Shown piece after piece: positions 7,915 through 15,271 of a DNA stretch of 64,000 bases. Each line of letters opens with the position of its first letter. The stretch's first letter is position 1. The position numbers and the translations under genes are program-made. Where the stretch lies: assembly GCF_009755225.1 (NCBI RefSeq), contig NZ_WQKZ01000004.1:62001-126000 (forward strand), in the 5' to 3' direction. Under the pieces are notes generated by a model. That model worked only from the letters and a program-made list of their open reading frames with translations, did no database searches and was not told the DNA's origin. Origin of the DNA: Hymenobacter ginkgonis. Lineage in GTDB: Bacteria; Bacteroidota; Bacteroidia; Cytophagales; Hymenobacteraceae.

Positions 7915-8622
7915 ATGACCCAACTTTTCTTTTCCGACTACAACCCCGACGAGGACCCTACCCCCCAACTTAGCCCGCAGCCTATCGTCATTTTCGGGGC
8001 GGGCGGCATGGGCCGCGAAGCGTTGGTGTTGCTCACGCAGCTTAACGAGGCGGGCGCCAGCTGGCAGGTAGCGGGTTTTTATGATGACCAGGTACCCGCC
8101 ACGCCCACGGTGGCCGGCCTACCCTACCTCGGCACCGCCGCCGACCTCAACGCGGTAGTCGCGCCCGTGGCCGTAGTGGTGGCCGTGGGCAGCAGCCGGG
8201 GCCGCGCCGCTGTGGTGCGCCGGCTGACCAGCGCGCACCTGTCATTTCCGGCGCTGGTGCATCCGCAGGTGCCTCTCAAACCCTACCAGCGCATTGCGTT
8301 GGGCGATGGGTGCTTTATTCAGTATAACTGTCTGTTAACATGCGACATCGTGCTGGGGCGCTTTGTATTTGTGAATGCCGGCAGCATCATTGGCCACGAT
8401 GTGGTGCTCGAAGATTTTTGCTCCATCATGCCCCATGCTAACGTGAGCGGCGGCGCTCATCTGGGCACGGGCGTGTTTGTAGGTGCGGGAGCCACCATTT
8501 TGCCGGGCATGCGGGTGGGTGCCCATGCCACTGTGGGCGCGGGGGCCGTAGTCGTGCGCGAGCTGCCCGCGGGCGTCACGGCCGTGGGCGTGCCAGCCAA
8601 AGTAGTAGCCGTTGCTTCTTAA
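7915..8622 (+). CDS. NeuD/PglD-family sugar O/N-acetyltransferase
   Basis: A 235-residue protein with an N-terminal nucleotide-sugar binding Rossmann-like domain (PIVIFGAGGMGREALVLL) and a C-terminal left-handed beta-helix of hexapeptide repeats (about residues 120-230). These enzymes acetylate sialic acids or UDP-4-amino-sugars such as the bacillosamine precursor. An in-frame TTG at 7903 precedes the chosen ATG at 7915. The DegT-type aminotransferase 69 bases downstream makes a PglD/PglE-like pair likely: the aminotransferase makes a 4-amino-sugar and this enzyme acetylates it. The glycosyl carrier-lipid transferase often found with them is absent from the window. Confidence 0.85.
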   Translation: MTQLFFSDYNPDEDPTPQLSPQPIVIFGAGGMGREALVLLTQLNEAGASWQVAGFYDDQVPATPTVAGLPYLGTAADLNAVVAPVAVVVAVGSSRGRAAVVRRLTSAHLSFPALVHPQVPLKPYQRIALGDGCFIQYNCLLTCDIVLGRFVFVNAGSIIGHDVVLEDFCSIMPHANVSGGAHLGTGVFVGAGATILPGMRVGAHATVGAGAVVVRELPAGVTAVGVPAKVVAVAS

Positions 8623-8691
8623 TATAGCTAGTACGGGGCGGATTTACCGACTTTTACTCACTACTTGCGGCCGGATAACATCGCCTCTACC

Positions 8692-9822
8692 TTGGACCGC
8701 ATTTACCTTTCTCCCCCGCACCTGGGCCGCCACGAGCTCAACTACCTGCACAAAGCGGTAGAAGACAACTGGATAGCGCCCGCTGGCCCCAACATTACGG
8801 GGTTTGAGGCCGAGCTATGCACCGCTACGGGCGCGGGGCACGCCGTGGCGCTGGTGTCGGGCACGGCTGCTATTCACCTGGGGCTGTTGCTGCTGGGGGT
8901 GGGGGTAGGCGACGAAGTCCTGTGTCCCTCGTTCACGTTTGTGGCCACGGCCAACCCTATTCTGTACTGCGGGGCTACCCCAATATTTGTCGATAGCGAA
9001 GCCGATACCTGGAATATGTGCCCCGAACGCCTGCGCGAGGCCATTGAGGACCGCCTACGGCTGGGCAAAAAGCCGAAAGCCTTGCTCTTGGTGCACCTTT
9101 ACGGCATGCCCGCCAAGCTCGACGAACTGCTGGCCCTAGCCGAGCACTACGACTTGCCAGTACTGGAAGACGCAGCCGAGGCACTCGGCGCACGCTACCG
9201 CGGGCAGCCCTTAGGCACGTTTGGGGGGGTAGGTGTTTTCTCCTTCAATGGCAACAAAATTTTGACCACCAGCGGCGGCGGCGCCTTGGTTACCAACAAT
9301 GCCGCGCTGGCTGAGCGCGCTCGTTTTCTGGCCACTCAGGCCAAAGACCCCGCTCCCTATTACCAGCACTCGCAAGTGGGCTATAATTACCGCCTTAGCA
9401 ACTTGCTCGCCGGTATTGGCCGGGGCCAACTCGAATTGCTGGGCGACCGTGTAAAACGCCGCCGCGAAATATTCGGCTGGTACCAGGAGCACTTGGCGAG
9501 CCTACCCAGCCTCGTGGTGGCGCCCGCCGCCGAGCCCACGGGCAGCTACTCCAACCGCTGGCTGACTACGGTGCTGCTCGCCACAGGGCCTACCCCCTCC
9601 GTTACCCCCGAAACCCTGCGCCAACACCTCGAAACGCGCAATATTGAGAGCCGCCCACTCTGGAAACCCTTGCATTTGCAACCGCTGTTTGCCACGGCGC
9701 CCATGTATGGCGGCGCCGTGTGCGAAGATTTATTTGCCCGCGGCCTGTGCCTGCCCAGCGGCACTGCCATGACGGAAGAAGACTTGCTGCGCATTGCGCG
9801 CGCCTTGCGTGAAGCGCTATAA
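8692..9822 (+). CDS. DegT/DnrJ/EryC1 family sugar aminotransferase
   Basis: A 376-residue PLP-dependent sugar aminotransferase, PglE/EpsN-like. Seen: DRIYLSPPHLGRHE at the N-terminus (the usual opening of this subgroup), GTAAIHLGLLLLGV, EDAAEALGARYRG, and FSFNGNKILTTSGGG, whose Lys is the PLP-binding residue. No ATG is available; TTG at 8692 places the start exactly where homologues begin, while a TTG at 8665 would add nine residues. It acts with the NeuD-like enzyme just upstream in making an acetylated amino-sugar nucleotide, probably for surface glycans or glycoproteins. The downstream neighbour is convergent. Confidence 0.88.
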   Translation: MDRIYLSPPHLGRHELNYLHKAVEDNWIAPAGPNITGFEAELCTATGAGHAVALVSGTAAIHLGLLLLGVGVGDEVLCPSFTFVATANPILYCGATPIFVDSEADTWNMCPERLREAIEDRLRLGKKPKALLLVHLYGMPAKLDELLALAEHYDLPVLEDAAEALGARYRGQPLGTFGGVGVFSFNGNKILTTSGGGALVTNNAALAERARFLATQAKDPAPYYQHSQVGYNYRLSNLLAGIGRGQLELLGDRVKRRREIFGWYQEHLASLPSLVVAPAAEPTGSYSNRWLTTVLLATGPTPSVTPETLRQHLETRNIESRPLWKPLHLQPLFATAPMYGGAVCEDLFARGLCLPSGTAMTEEDLLRIARALREAL

Positions 9823-9849
9823 GCCAAGCCTAAGCATAGCAGACTTCTC

Positions 9850-10599
9850 TCAATGGTGATGATGCGCTTCCTCGGGCGGCGGGGGTAGCTCGGCCGCCGC
9901 GCGGTAGAGCAGTGCCGTGGGCACGCGGGGATAGTGGTGGTGCAGGTGGTGAAAAGCAAACGAAGCCGTGATGGGCGTCCAGGCCTGCGCCAACGCGGCA
10001 GCGGTACGGGCCGCCGGATTGCGCGACGATACGTGGTGTGGCACGTACGACGCCCAAATGGGCATCGTAGCGCTCATAAAAAAGGCCACCCCCCAATATA
10101 CTACTCCTACCAACGAGCCAGTCAGCCAATATAGCCCTACAAAGCCCAGCAGCAGCGCCAACGTAAGGCCAGTCTCGATAAGCTGTATCTGCTTGGTATT
10201 GGGGGCGATGCGCAACGATTCGCGTCGCAGCATCAGTGTGTGCCAGGGCCCTTGCCACAGCACCCGCGAGAAGCTCCAGGTGGCGGGCGCACCCTCGGGG
10301 TCGGCCTCGGTAAGGCAACGGCCGTGGTGGCGCAAGTGCGTCACTTGCAGGCCGTGGCCGCTCTTGAGAATGAGCAAACCACTGAGCGTGAGCACGCGCT
10401 TATTGGCGGCTTTGCTCAGGCCCAGGGCGTTGTGCATCGCGTCGTGCATCTGCACGAAGGCAGCTAGGCACATAACCACCGCCAGCGGCACAGCCAGCCA
10501 CCACCAACCGGCCAGCGCTAGGCCAATGTAGCCGCCCAGCAACACCCACGGGCGAGCTAGTTCGATGCGACGCTGGGCGGGGGTCAATTGTAAATCCAT
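9850..10599 (-). CDS. Membrane fatty acid desaturase/hydroxylase superfamily protein
   Basis: A 249-residue integral membrane di-iron enzyme. The three histidine clusters are present: HDAMH, HLRHH and HHLHHHYP, between four predicted membrane segments. It is shorter than acyl-lipid desaturases (about 350 residues) and nearer in size to carotenoid ketolases and hydroxylases, so a carotenoid or an acyl substrate is equally possible. The C-terminus is natively HHHH after a PPPPEE stretch. It is the last gene of a minus-strand operon with the DUF4166 and SRPBCC-DoxX genes (gaps of 58 and 37 bases). Confidence 0.8.
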   Translation of the reverse strand: MDLQLTPAQRRIELARPWVLLGGYIGLALAGWWWLAVPLAVVMCLAAFVQMHDAMHNALGLSKAANKRVLTLSGLLILKSGHGLQVTHLRHHGRCLTEADPEGAPATWSFSRVLWQGPWHTLMLRRESLRIAPNTKQIQLIETGLTLALLLGFVGLYWLTGSLVGVVYWGVAFFMSATMPIWASYVPHHVSSRNPAARTAAALAQAWTPITASFAFHHLHHHYPRVPTALLYRAAAELPPPPEEAHHHH

Positions 10600-10657
10600 G
10601 ATTACTAAACGCTTTCAAAAAATAGCTTTACTAGTGGCCTCTATATGCACCAGGCTT

Positions 10658-11338
10658 TTACTCGCGGCTTTCGTGGCGCACGGGCAGCGCGTAAGCAGGT
10701 ATATCGGCTGCCGCTAGCTCGCGCCAAGCCGGCTGAAAGGAGCCGTGGTAGCCAAATAATTTCCCGAATAATTTGTTGCGCACTTCTACTTGAATGCGAT
10801 AACAAGCAGCCGCATCATCATACCATTCTTCAACCTCCGCCAAACCCGAAAACAGCATCGGAAATCGAAACTTTACCCGTCCCTCGTAGAAGCGCTGCTC
10901 GCCCGAACGCAGCCGCAGGCCGCCGCGCTCCGTCACGGCCAGGTCAATATCAACGGCTAGGTGCTGGTGCGTACCCAAGTAGTCCACAATTCGGTCGCGG
11001 GTTGCGCTGCGAATCATGGTTGCGTCGAAGCAGCGCACGTGTTCCGGGAAGGTAAAACGCCGAATCCAAGTCACCGTTTCGCGGCCCAACGGGTCACGGT
11101 AAGCGTAGTTTTCAATGCGAAACGGCACGTTCAGGCCCGCATCCGGAAACATAATATTGCGCAGCAAGCCCACGCGTAAAAACGGCTGCGTATAGAATGG
11201 CCCATGCCACACGCGGTCCATAGTGCCCTCGCCCACAAAGGCCCGGTTGTCGGCGCTACTAAAAGCCAGCCGCTCCTGAATACGCGGGTGAAGCTTATAA
11301 AAATCGGCACCTAGCTGCTGCTGGTAGATGGAAGGCAT
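10658..11338 (-). CDS. DUF4166 domain protein
   Basis: A 226-residue protein that resembles the DUF4166 family over nearly its whole length: YQQQLGADFYKLHPRIQERL at the N-terminus, GTMDRVWHG, WIRRFTFPEHVRCFDATM and the C-terminal LFGYHGSFQPAW region. The family is found near DoxX-like proteins and in fusions with saccharopine-dehydrogenase-like proteins; its function is unknown. The ATG at 11336-11338 was chosen because upstream residues are a low-complexity arginine-rich stretch. No signal peptide or membrane helix, so it is probably cytoplasmic. Middle gene of the three-gene operon. Confidence 0.75.
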   Translation of the reverse strand: MPSIYQQQLGADFYKLHPRIQERLAFSSADNRAFVGEGTMDRVWHGPFYTQPFLRVGLLRNIMFPDAGLNVPFRIENYAYRDPLGRETVTWIRRFTFPEHVRCFDATMIRSATRDRIVDYLGTHQHLAVDIDLAVTERGGLRLRSGEQRFYEGRVKFRFPMLFSGLAEVEEWYDDAAACYRIQVEVRNKLFGKLFGYHGSFQPAWRELAAADIPAYALPVRHESRE

Positions 11339-11375
11339 GGGCAAAGAAGGAGGGGGTAGGGCGTGAGAACAAGCA

Positions 11376-12335
11376 CTAAACGAGTTGCGGCGCCGACGCG
11401 CGCGCCACTGCCGAACGGCGTATGGCCGGGGGCTCGCGCAGGCAGCGGGCGGCAATAGGAAGCATTTCGGGTGGCAGCAGCAGCCCTACCGCGGCCAAGG
11501 CCATCAGGGCTGCATTGAGCGTAAGCGGGTTGAAAGGCGCTACAAATACTGCCGGTTGGCTAAACAATGCCCCCGCACCCAGCCCCAACAGCCCCAGCAT
11601 ATTCAGCCAGTATACGAGCCGCAGGCGCCGGGCCGGCAGCAAAAAGAAAAGCAGGCCAAACAGGATTTCGCCTACCCCTACCCCCGCCGCTACCCAGTGG
11701 GCTGCGCTCGCCGAAAAGCCCGCGCCCTGCAAAATGGCCAACTCGCCCGTATCCGGAAACAGCAGCTTGGGCACTACCCCTTGGTATACCCATACCGCGC
11801 CTAGCGTGGCGCGCGTGAGCCAATCGGCCAAGGCCAGGCGCCGCGATACGGCGGGGCGCTGCCCGGTTTCGAGCCATAGGCGTAGGCAATCAAAGCTCCA
11901 GGCCGTGGCCCAGCCGATGAGCGGCCGGAAGGCCAGCCGGTCGAGCCACTGCCCTACCCTTCCAAAACGCGTTTGGTAGTCGTACTTCGTGAAAAACCGA
12001 ATGCCCTCTTCGGTGGGCACGTATTTCCAAAAGCCCGCGCCTTCGCGAATGAGCGAGACCCACTCATCTGACCAAAACTTGAGCACCGAAGTGCGCTCCC
12101 CATTTGTTTCCTTGGTGCCCAGGCTTTCGCCCCGTCCGGCTACACCTAGCCCAAAGCCGATGCGCGTGGCATACAAAAACTGCTGCGGCTCGGCCTCGGT
12201 AAGCCGGGGCAAATACTCAATTTCGGTAAAGCGCAGGTCCCATTGCTGGTGCAATTCGGGCTGCTGGGTGTGCTGCCACAGCGCCTCTAGCGGGCAGCGC
12301 ATCCGGGCTTCGACGTAGATGGGCGGGTTCTTCAT
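11376..12335 (-). CDS. SRPBCC-DoxX-like fusion protein
   Basis: A 319-residue protein with two parts. Residues about 1-150 look like an SRPBCC/START-type ligand-binding domain (IYVEARMRCPLEALWQHTQQPELHQQWD). Residues about 165-300 contain four hydrophobic helices of DoxX-like type (ATLGAVWVYQGVVPKLLF, VGEILFGLLFFLLPARRL). The fusion suggests a membrane protein that presents or receives a hydrophobic ligand at the cytoplasmic face. First gene of the operon that continues with DUF4166 and the desaturase-like enzyme, so a lipid or pigment role is likely. A TACCTTTC box lies 9 bases before the ATG. Confidence 0.75.
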   Translation of the reverse strand: MKNPPIYVEARMRCPLEALWQHTQQPELHQQWDLRFTEIEYLPRLTEAEPQQFLYATRIGFGLGVAGRGESLGTKETNGERTSVLKFWSDEWVSLIREGAGFWKYVPTEEGIRFFTKYDYQTRFGRVGQWLDRLAFRPLIGWATAWSFDCLRLWLETGQRPAVSRRLALADWLTRATLGAVWVYQGVVPKLLFPDTGELAILQGAGFSASAAHWVAAGVGVGEILFGLLFFLLPARRLRLVYWLNMLGLLGLGAGALFSQPAVFVAPFNPLTLNAALMALAAVGLLLPPEMLPIAARCLREPPAIRRSAVARASAPQLV

Positions 12336-12344
12336 ACGACGGGC

Positions 12345-12352
12345 GAAAGGTA
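12345..12352 (-). promoter_or_regulatory. Candidate -7 box of the SRPBCC-DoxX operon
   Basis: Minus-strand TACCTTTC, one base from TAnnTTTG, ending 9 bases before the ATG at 12335, so the leader would be only a few bases. Confidence 0.45.
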
Positions 12353-12406
12353 AGCGGTAAGTATGCTAAAACCTAGCTATCCTCAACTACTTACCTACTG
12401 CCAGCC

Positions 12407-13552
12407 TTACCCCAATGCGTGCTGCAAATCGGACAGCAAATCGGCAGGTTCTTCAATACCTACACTCAGGCGCAGCACGCCCGGCGTAATGCCCAGCGAG
12501 CGGCGCTGCTCATCGGTGAGGCCGCGGTGTGAGGTGGCCGTGGGGTACGAGCACGACGAGGCTACCCCCGCCAACGACGGGGCCAGGGGGAAGAGCTTAG
12601 ACTTCTGAATAAACCGGTCCACGGCTGCGGCTGAGTCGTCGGCTAGCCGCACCGACAGCATCCCACCGTACAGGCCGCCTAGCAGTTCGTGCTCGGCCAG
12701 CGCGTGGCCGGGGTGCGTAGCTAACCCAGGGTAAAAAACCTGCTCAACTGCCGGATGGTTAGCTAGAAAATGCGCCACCGCCAGCGCATTCTCGGAGTGC
12801 TGCCGCATACGCAGGCGCAGCGTTTTGAGGCCGCGTACAGCCAGCCAGCTTTCCATAGGCGCTAGCATTAGGCCGAGGTTGGTGGCCACTTGGCGTAGGC
12901 GTTTGCCAATGGCCGGGTCGCGGGCAACTACTACCCCCGCTGTTACGTCCGAGTGGCCAGCCAAGTATTTAGTGGCCGAATGCCAAACCATATCGGCGCC
13001 CCAGCTTAGCGGCTGAGTAAGGATAGGCGAAGTAAATGAGCTGTCAATCAGCAATAAAACTCCCTGCTCTTTGCAGGCGCGAGCCAGGCGTGGGCCATCG
13101 AGCACAGTAAGCAACGGGTTGCTAAGTACTTCGGCTAGCACCAGCTTGGTGGTGGGCTTGCGCCACTTAGCAATATCGTAGAGGTCAGCCAGCGGCACAT
13201 ACGTAGTCTCGATGCCCAGGCGCGACAGTTCTAGCGAGAGCAGCACCACCGAACCGCCGTACAGTTCGGCGGGGCACAGCACGTGGTCGCCGGCTTGGCA
13301 CGTAGCTAGCACCGCGGCCAGCAGGCCAGCCAAGCCAGCCCCGGTGGCCACGCCGCCACCCGCCGCTCCCTCAAGCTTCGCTACTTCGGCCACCAACTCA
13401 TCGGAGTTAGGGTGCTCGGAACGTGAGTAGCCGTAGCGCCCGCCCCGGCCGGGGGTAGTGTAATACTCTTCTAACTCAGCAAGCGAGTTGAATTTGAAGA
13501 CCGAAGTTTGATAAATCGGGGTGACTTTGGGGTGAATCGGGGTCAGGTCCAT
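12407..13552 (-). CDS. Trans-sulfuration family PLP enzyme (cystathionine gamma-synthase/beta-lyase type)
   Basis: A 381-residue Cys/Met-metabolism PLP enzyme. Seen: the N-terminal TPIYQTSVFKF, RYGYSRSEHPN, the PLP-stacking and phosphate region GVATGAGLAGLLAAV, the aspartate in LLLIDSSFTSP and the Schiff-base lysine in SATKYLAGHSDV (near residue 195). The C-terminus ends with LRLSVGIEEPADLLSDL, typical of the family. It may make cystathionine from an activated homoserine and cysteine, or cleave cystathionine; sequence alone does not separate MetB-like from MetC-like activity. It has its own promoter at 13560-13567, close to the ATG. Confidence 0.88.
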   Translation of the reverse strand: MDLTPIHPKVTPIYQTSVFKFNSLAELEEYYTTPGRGGRYGYSRSEHPNSDELVAEVAKLEGAAGGGVATGAGLAGLLAAVLATCQAGDHVLCPAELYGGSVVLLSLELSRLGIETTYVPLADLYDIAKWRKPTTKLVLAEVLSNPLLTVLDGPRLARACKEQGVLLLIDSSFTSPILTQPLSWGADMVWHSATKYLAGHSDVTAGVVVARDPAIGKRLRQVATNLGLMLAPMESWLAVRGLKTLRLRMRQHSENALAVAHFLANHPAVEQVFYPGLATHPGHALAEHELLGGLYGGMLSVRLADDSAAAVDRFIQKSKLFPLAPSLAGVASSCSYPTATSHRGLTDEQRRSLGITPGVLRLSVGIEEPADLLSDLQHALG

Positions 13553-13559
13553 AGGAAGG

Positions 13560-13567
13560 CGAAGGTA
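13560..13567 (-). promoter_or_regulatory. -7 box of the trans-sulfuration enzyme gene
   Basis: Minus-strand TACCTTCG, 7 bases before the ATG at 13552. Predicted transcription start is at or next to the A of the ATG. Confidence 0.6.
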
Positions 13568-13597
13568 GCGCCCGACCGCCGCCCCAACGGCACCTAG

Positions 13598-14722
13598 TTA
13601 CTGGATGCGGCGAATTTCGCTCGCTTCATCTCTGATTTTAGCATCTTCATCCAGTATTTCTTCTGCTTTGCCCGTAGTCGTGTCGGGCATCAGGTGTTGG
13701 AGAACCCGGTTTTCGCGGGCAAAAACCTGCATCAACACAATGAAATACGACAGCAGCAGCGGCCCCATCACCAGGCCCACGATGCCAAAAATTTCCACGC
13801 CCAGCGTCAAGCCCACCAGCGTCACCCAAGGGTGAATATCTCCCATGCTTTTGGCCAGCCAAATGCGCAACAGGTTATCAATATTGATGATGACTACCAC
13901 GCCCACTATCAAAATGCCGATGCCCTGGCCCGGATGCCCCTGCGCAAACTGAAAGATGGCGGCCGGACCCCAGACCAGCGGCGTACCCAACACCGGAATA
14001 AAAGCCATAAAAAAGGCAATCACCGTCCAAAACAAGGGGGTAGGAACGCCAAATATCCACAGCGTTAGCCCCGTAAGAACACCCTGTACCAAGGCGACCA
14101 AGGCTTGGCCTAGCACGTTGGCATTCACATTATTTTTGAGCGAAGCGCTCAGCTCATCCATCGTTTTATCGCGGAACGGGAGGTAGCGGTGCAGCCCCGC
14201 CAGAAACTCCTCTTCCTGCATGAATAGGTAGTACATCGTAAAGAGCATCAGGCCCACGATTACGATAACGTTGAGCACGCTGCTGGCGAGCGTAGGTATC
14301 CATTGGCTCACTCTGGTGGCACCCTGCTGCAAGAGCTGGCGCACCTGCGCTTGCTCGGTCACTTGCATACCCAGCTTGCGCTCGACTTGCTGCACCGTTT
14401 GCAGAATTTGGTCGGTGTTCTGGGCCAGCACCCGCACCCGGTCAATAAGCAGGGAGGTAAGCGCAAAAAACGGAATAATGAGCACCACTACGGCAAACAG
14501 CAGTAGTAGCACCGTCACGAAGGTGCGGTTCCATCCTCGGTTGTGCACTAAGGCCGTAAACCATGGTCGCAGCACTACATATAAGATGCCTGCGCCCAAA
14601 AAAGCCGTTAGGTATTGGAGTAGGCCAAATAAGGCCAGTAGCCCTAGTACTACTAGTGTAGCAATCAGCAGCAAATACCGCTGGCGTGGGGTATAAATAT
14701 TGGTATCGGCGGTGAGCGGCAT
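13598..14722 (-). CDS. AI-2E family transporter (PerM/TqsA-like)
   Basis: A 374-residue inner-membrane protein with about eight hydrophobic helices in the arrangement of the AI-2 exporter (PerM) family. Two N-terminal helix pairs are followed by a long soluble stretch (about residues 95-165, rich in Gln and Val) and a C-terminal bundle containing PTPLFWTVIAFFMAFIPVLGTPLVWGP. Some members export autoinducer-2, others sodium; the substrate here is unknown. The C-terminal tail is charged and cytoplasmic. No SD-like or TAnnTTTG element was seen directly upstream. Confidence 0.88.
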   Translation of the reverse strand: MPLTADTNIYTPRQRYLLLIATLVVLGLLALFGLLQYLTAFLGAGILYVVLRPWFTALVHNRGWNRTFVTVLLLLFAVVVLIIPFFALTSLLIDRVRVLAQNTDQILQTVQQVERKLGMQVTEQAQVRQLLQQGATRVSQWIPTLASSVLNVIVIVGLMLFTMYYLFMQEEEFLAGLHRYLPFRDKTMDELSASLKNNVNANVLGQALVALVQGVLTGLTLWIFGVPTPLFWTVIAFFMAFIPVLGTPLVWGPAAIFQFAQGHPGQGIGILIVGVVVIINIDNLLRIWLAKSMGDIHPWVTLVGLTLGVEIFGIVGLVMGPLLLSYFIVLMQVFARENRVLQHLMPDTTTGKAEEILDEDAKIRDEASEIRRIQ

Positions 14723-14835
14723 AGAAAGGCCCGCGGGCCAGCAGAGTGAATGAATATCTGCTGAACGAAAATTCCTCAGAAATGGCTGGCTCCTTAGCCG
14801 AGCAGGGGGTAGGCGCCGCTAGCTCAGTCCCAATA

Positions 14836-14877
14836 AAAAAGCGTCTGCTCCGGCCAAAGCCAGCGCAGACGCTTTTT
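14836..14877 (-). terminator. Terminator of the atpD-atpC unit
   Basis: Arms 14836-14848 and 14865-14877 (13 bp, including the A/T ends) with a 16-base loop. On the minus strand it is followed by TTTTTTATTG. Confidence 0.85.
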
Positions 14878-14893
14878 ATCAAGGTGGCTAAAT

Positions 14894-15136
14894 TTAGGCC
14901 GAGGCCGATTCTGCCAGTACAATCACGTTGTTACGCAGCACCTCTACGATACCACCACTCACGTGGAACGTACCGGCGCTCCCTCCATTCAGCACCACAT
15001 CGCCGGCTTGCAGAGCCGAAATCAACGGAGCGTGGTTGTTGAGCACTTCAAACGACCCATCGGTACCCGGAAACCGCACCGACGTGACTTCGCCTGCAAA
15101 TACTTTCCGGTCGGGCGTGATGATTTCTAAATGCAT
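14894..15136 (-). CDS. atpC: ATP synthase F1 epsilon subunit
   Basis: An 80-residue epsilon subunit with only the N-terminal beta-sandwich (MHLEIITPDRKVFAGEVTSVRFPGTDG...FHVSGGIVEVLRNNVIVLAE). The two-helix C-terminal domain found in E. coli epsilon (138 residues) is absent, as is usual in Bacteroidota. It forms part of the central rotor stalk of the ATP synthase. It is paired with atpD, as expected for the phylum where atpDC sit apart from the other atp genes, but the 135-base gap between them is occupied by a hairpin repeat (15167-15260). Confidence 0.95.
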   Translation of the reverse strand: MHLEIITPDRKVFAGEVTSVRFPGTDGSFEVLNNHAPLISALQAGDVVLNGGSAGTFHVSGGIVEVLRNNVIVLAESASA

Positions 15137-15166
15137 GTCTTTGCTGGATTATCAGACTAAAAAGAA

Positions 15167-15260
15167 CGTCATGCTAAGCTGGCCGAAGTAGCTCGCTCGC
15201 ACCGCTAGGGGTAGCAACCTAATGGTACGAGCGAGCTACTTCGGCCAGCTTAGTATGACG
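15167..15260. repeat. Long hairpin repeat between atpD and atpC
   Basis: Arms 15167-15199 and 15228-15260 are 33 bases each and pair with a single G-T mismatch; the loop is 28 bases and contains GGGGTAG. The outer arm ends begin CGTCATGCTAAGC and also contain CCGAAG, the same landmarks as the element at 63427-63540. No T run follows, so it does not look like a plain terminator. It is inside the atpD-atpC transcription unit. Confidence 0.8.
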
Positions 15261-15271
15261 CTCAATATTAT

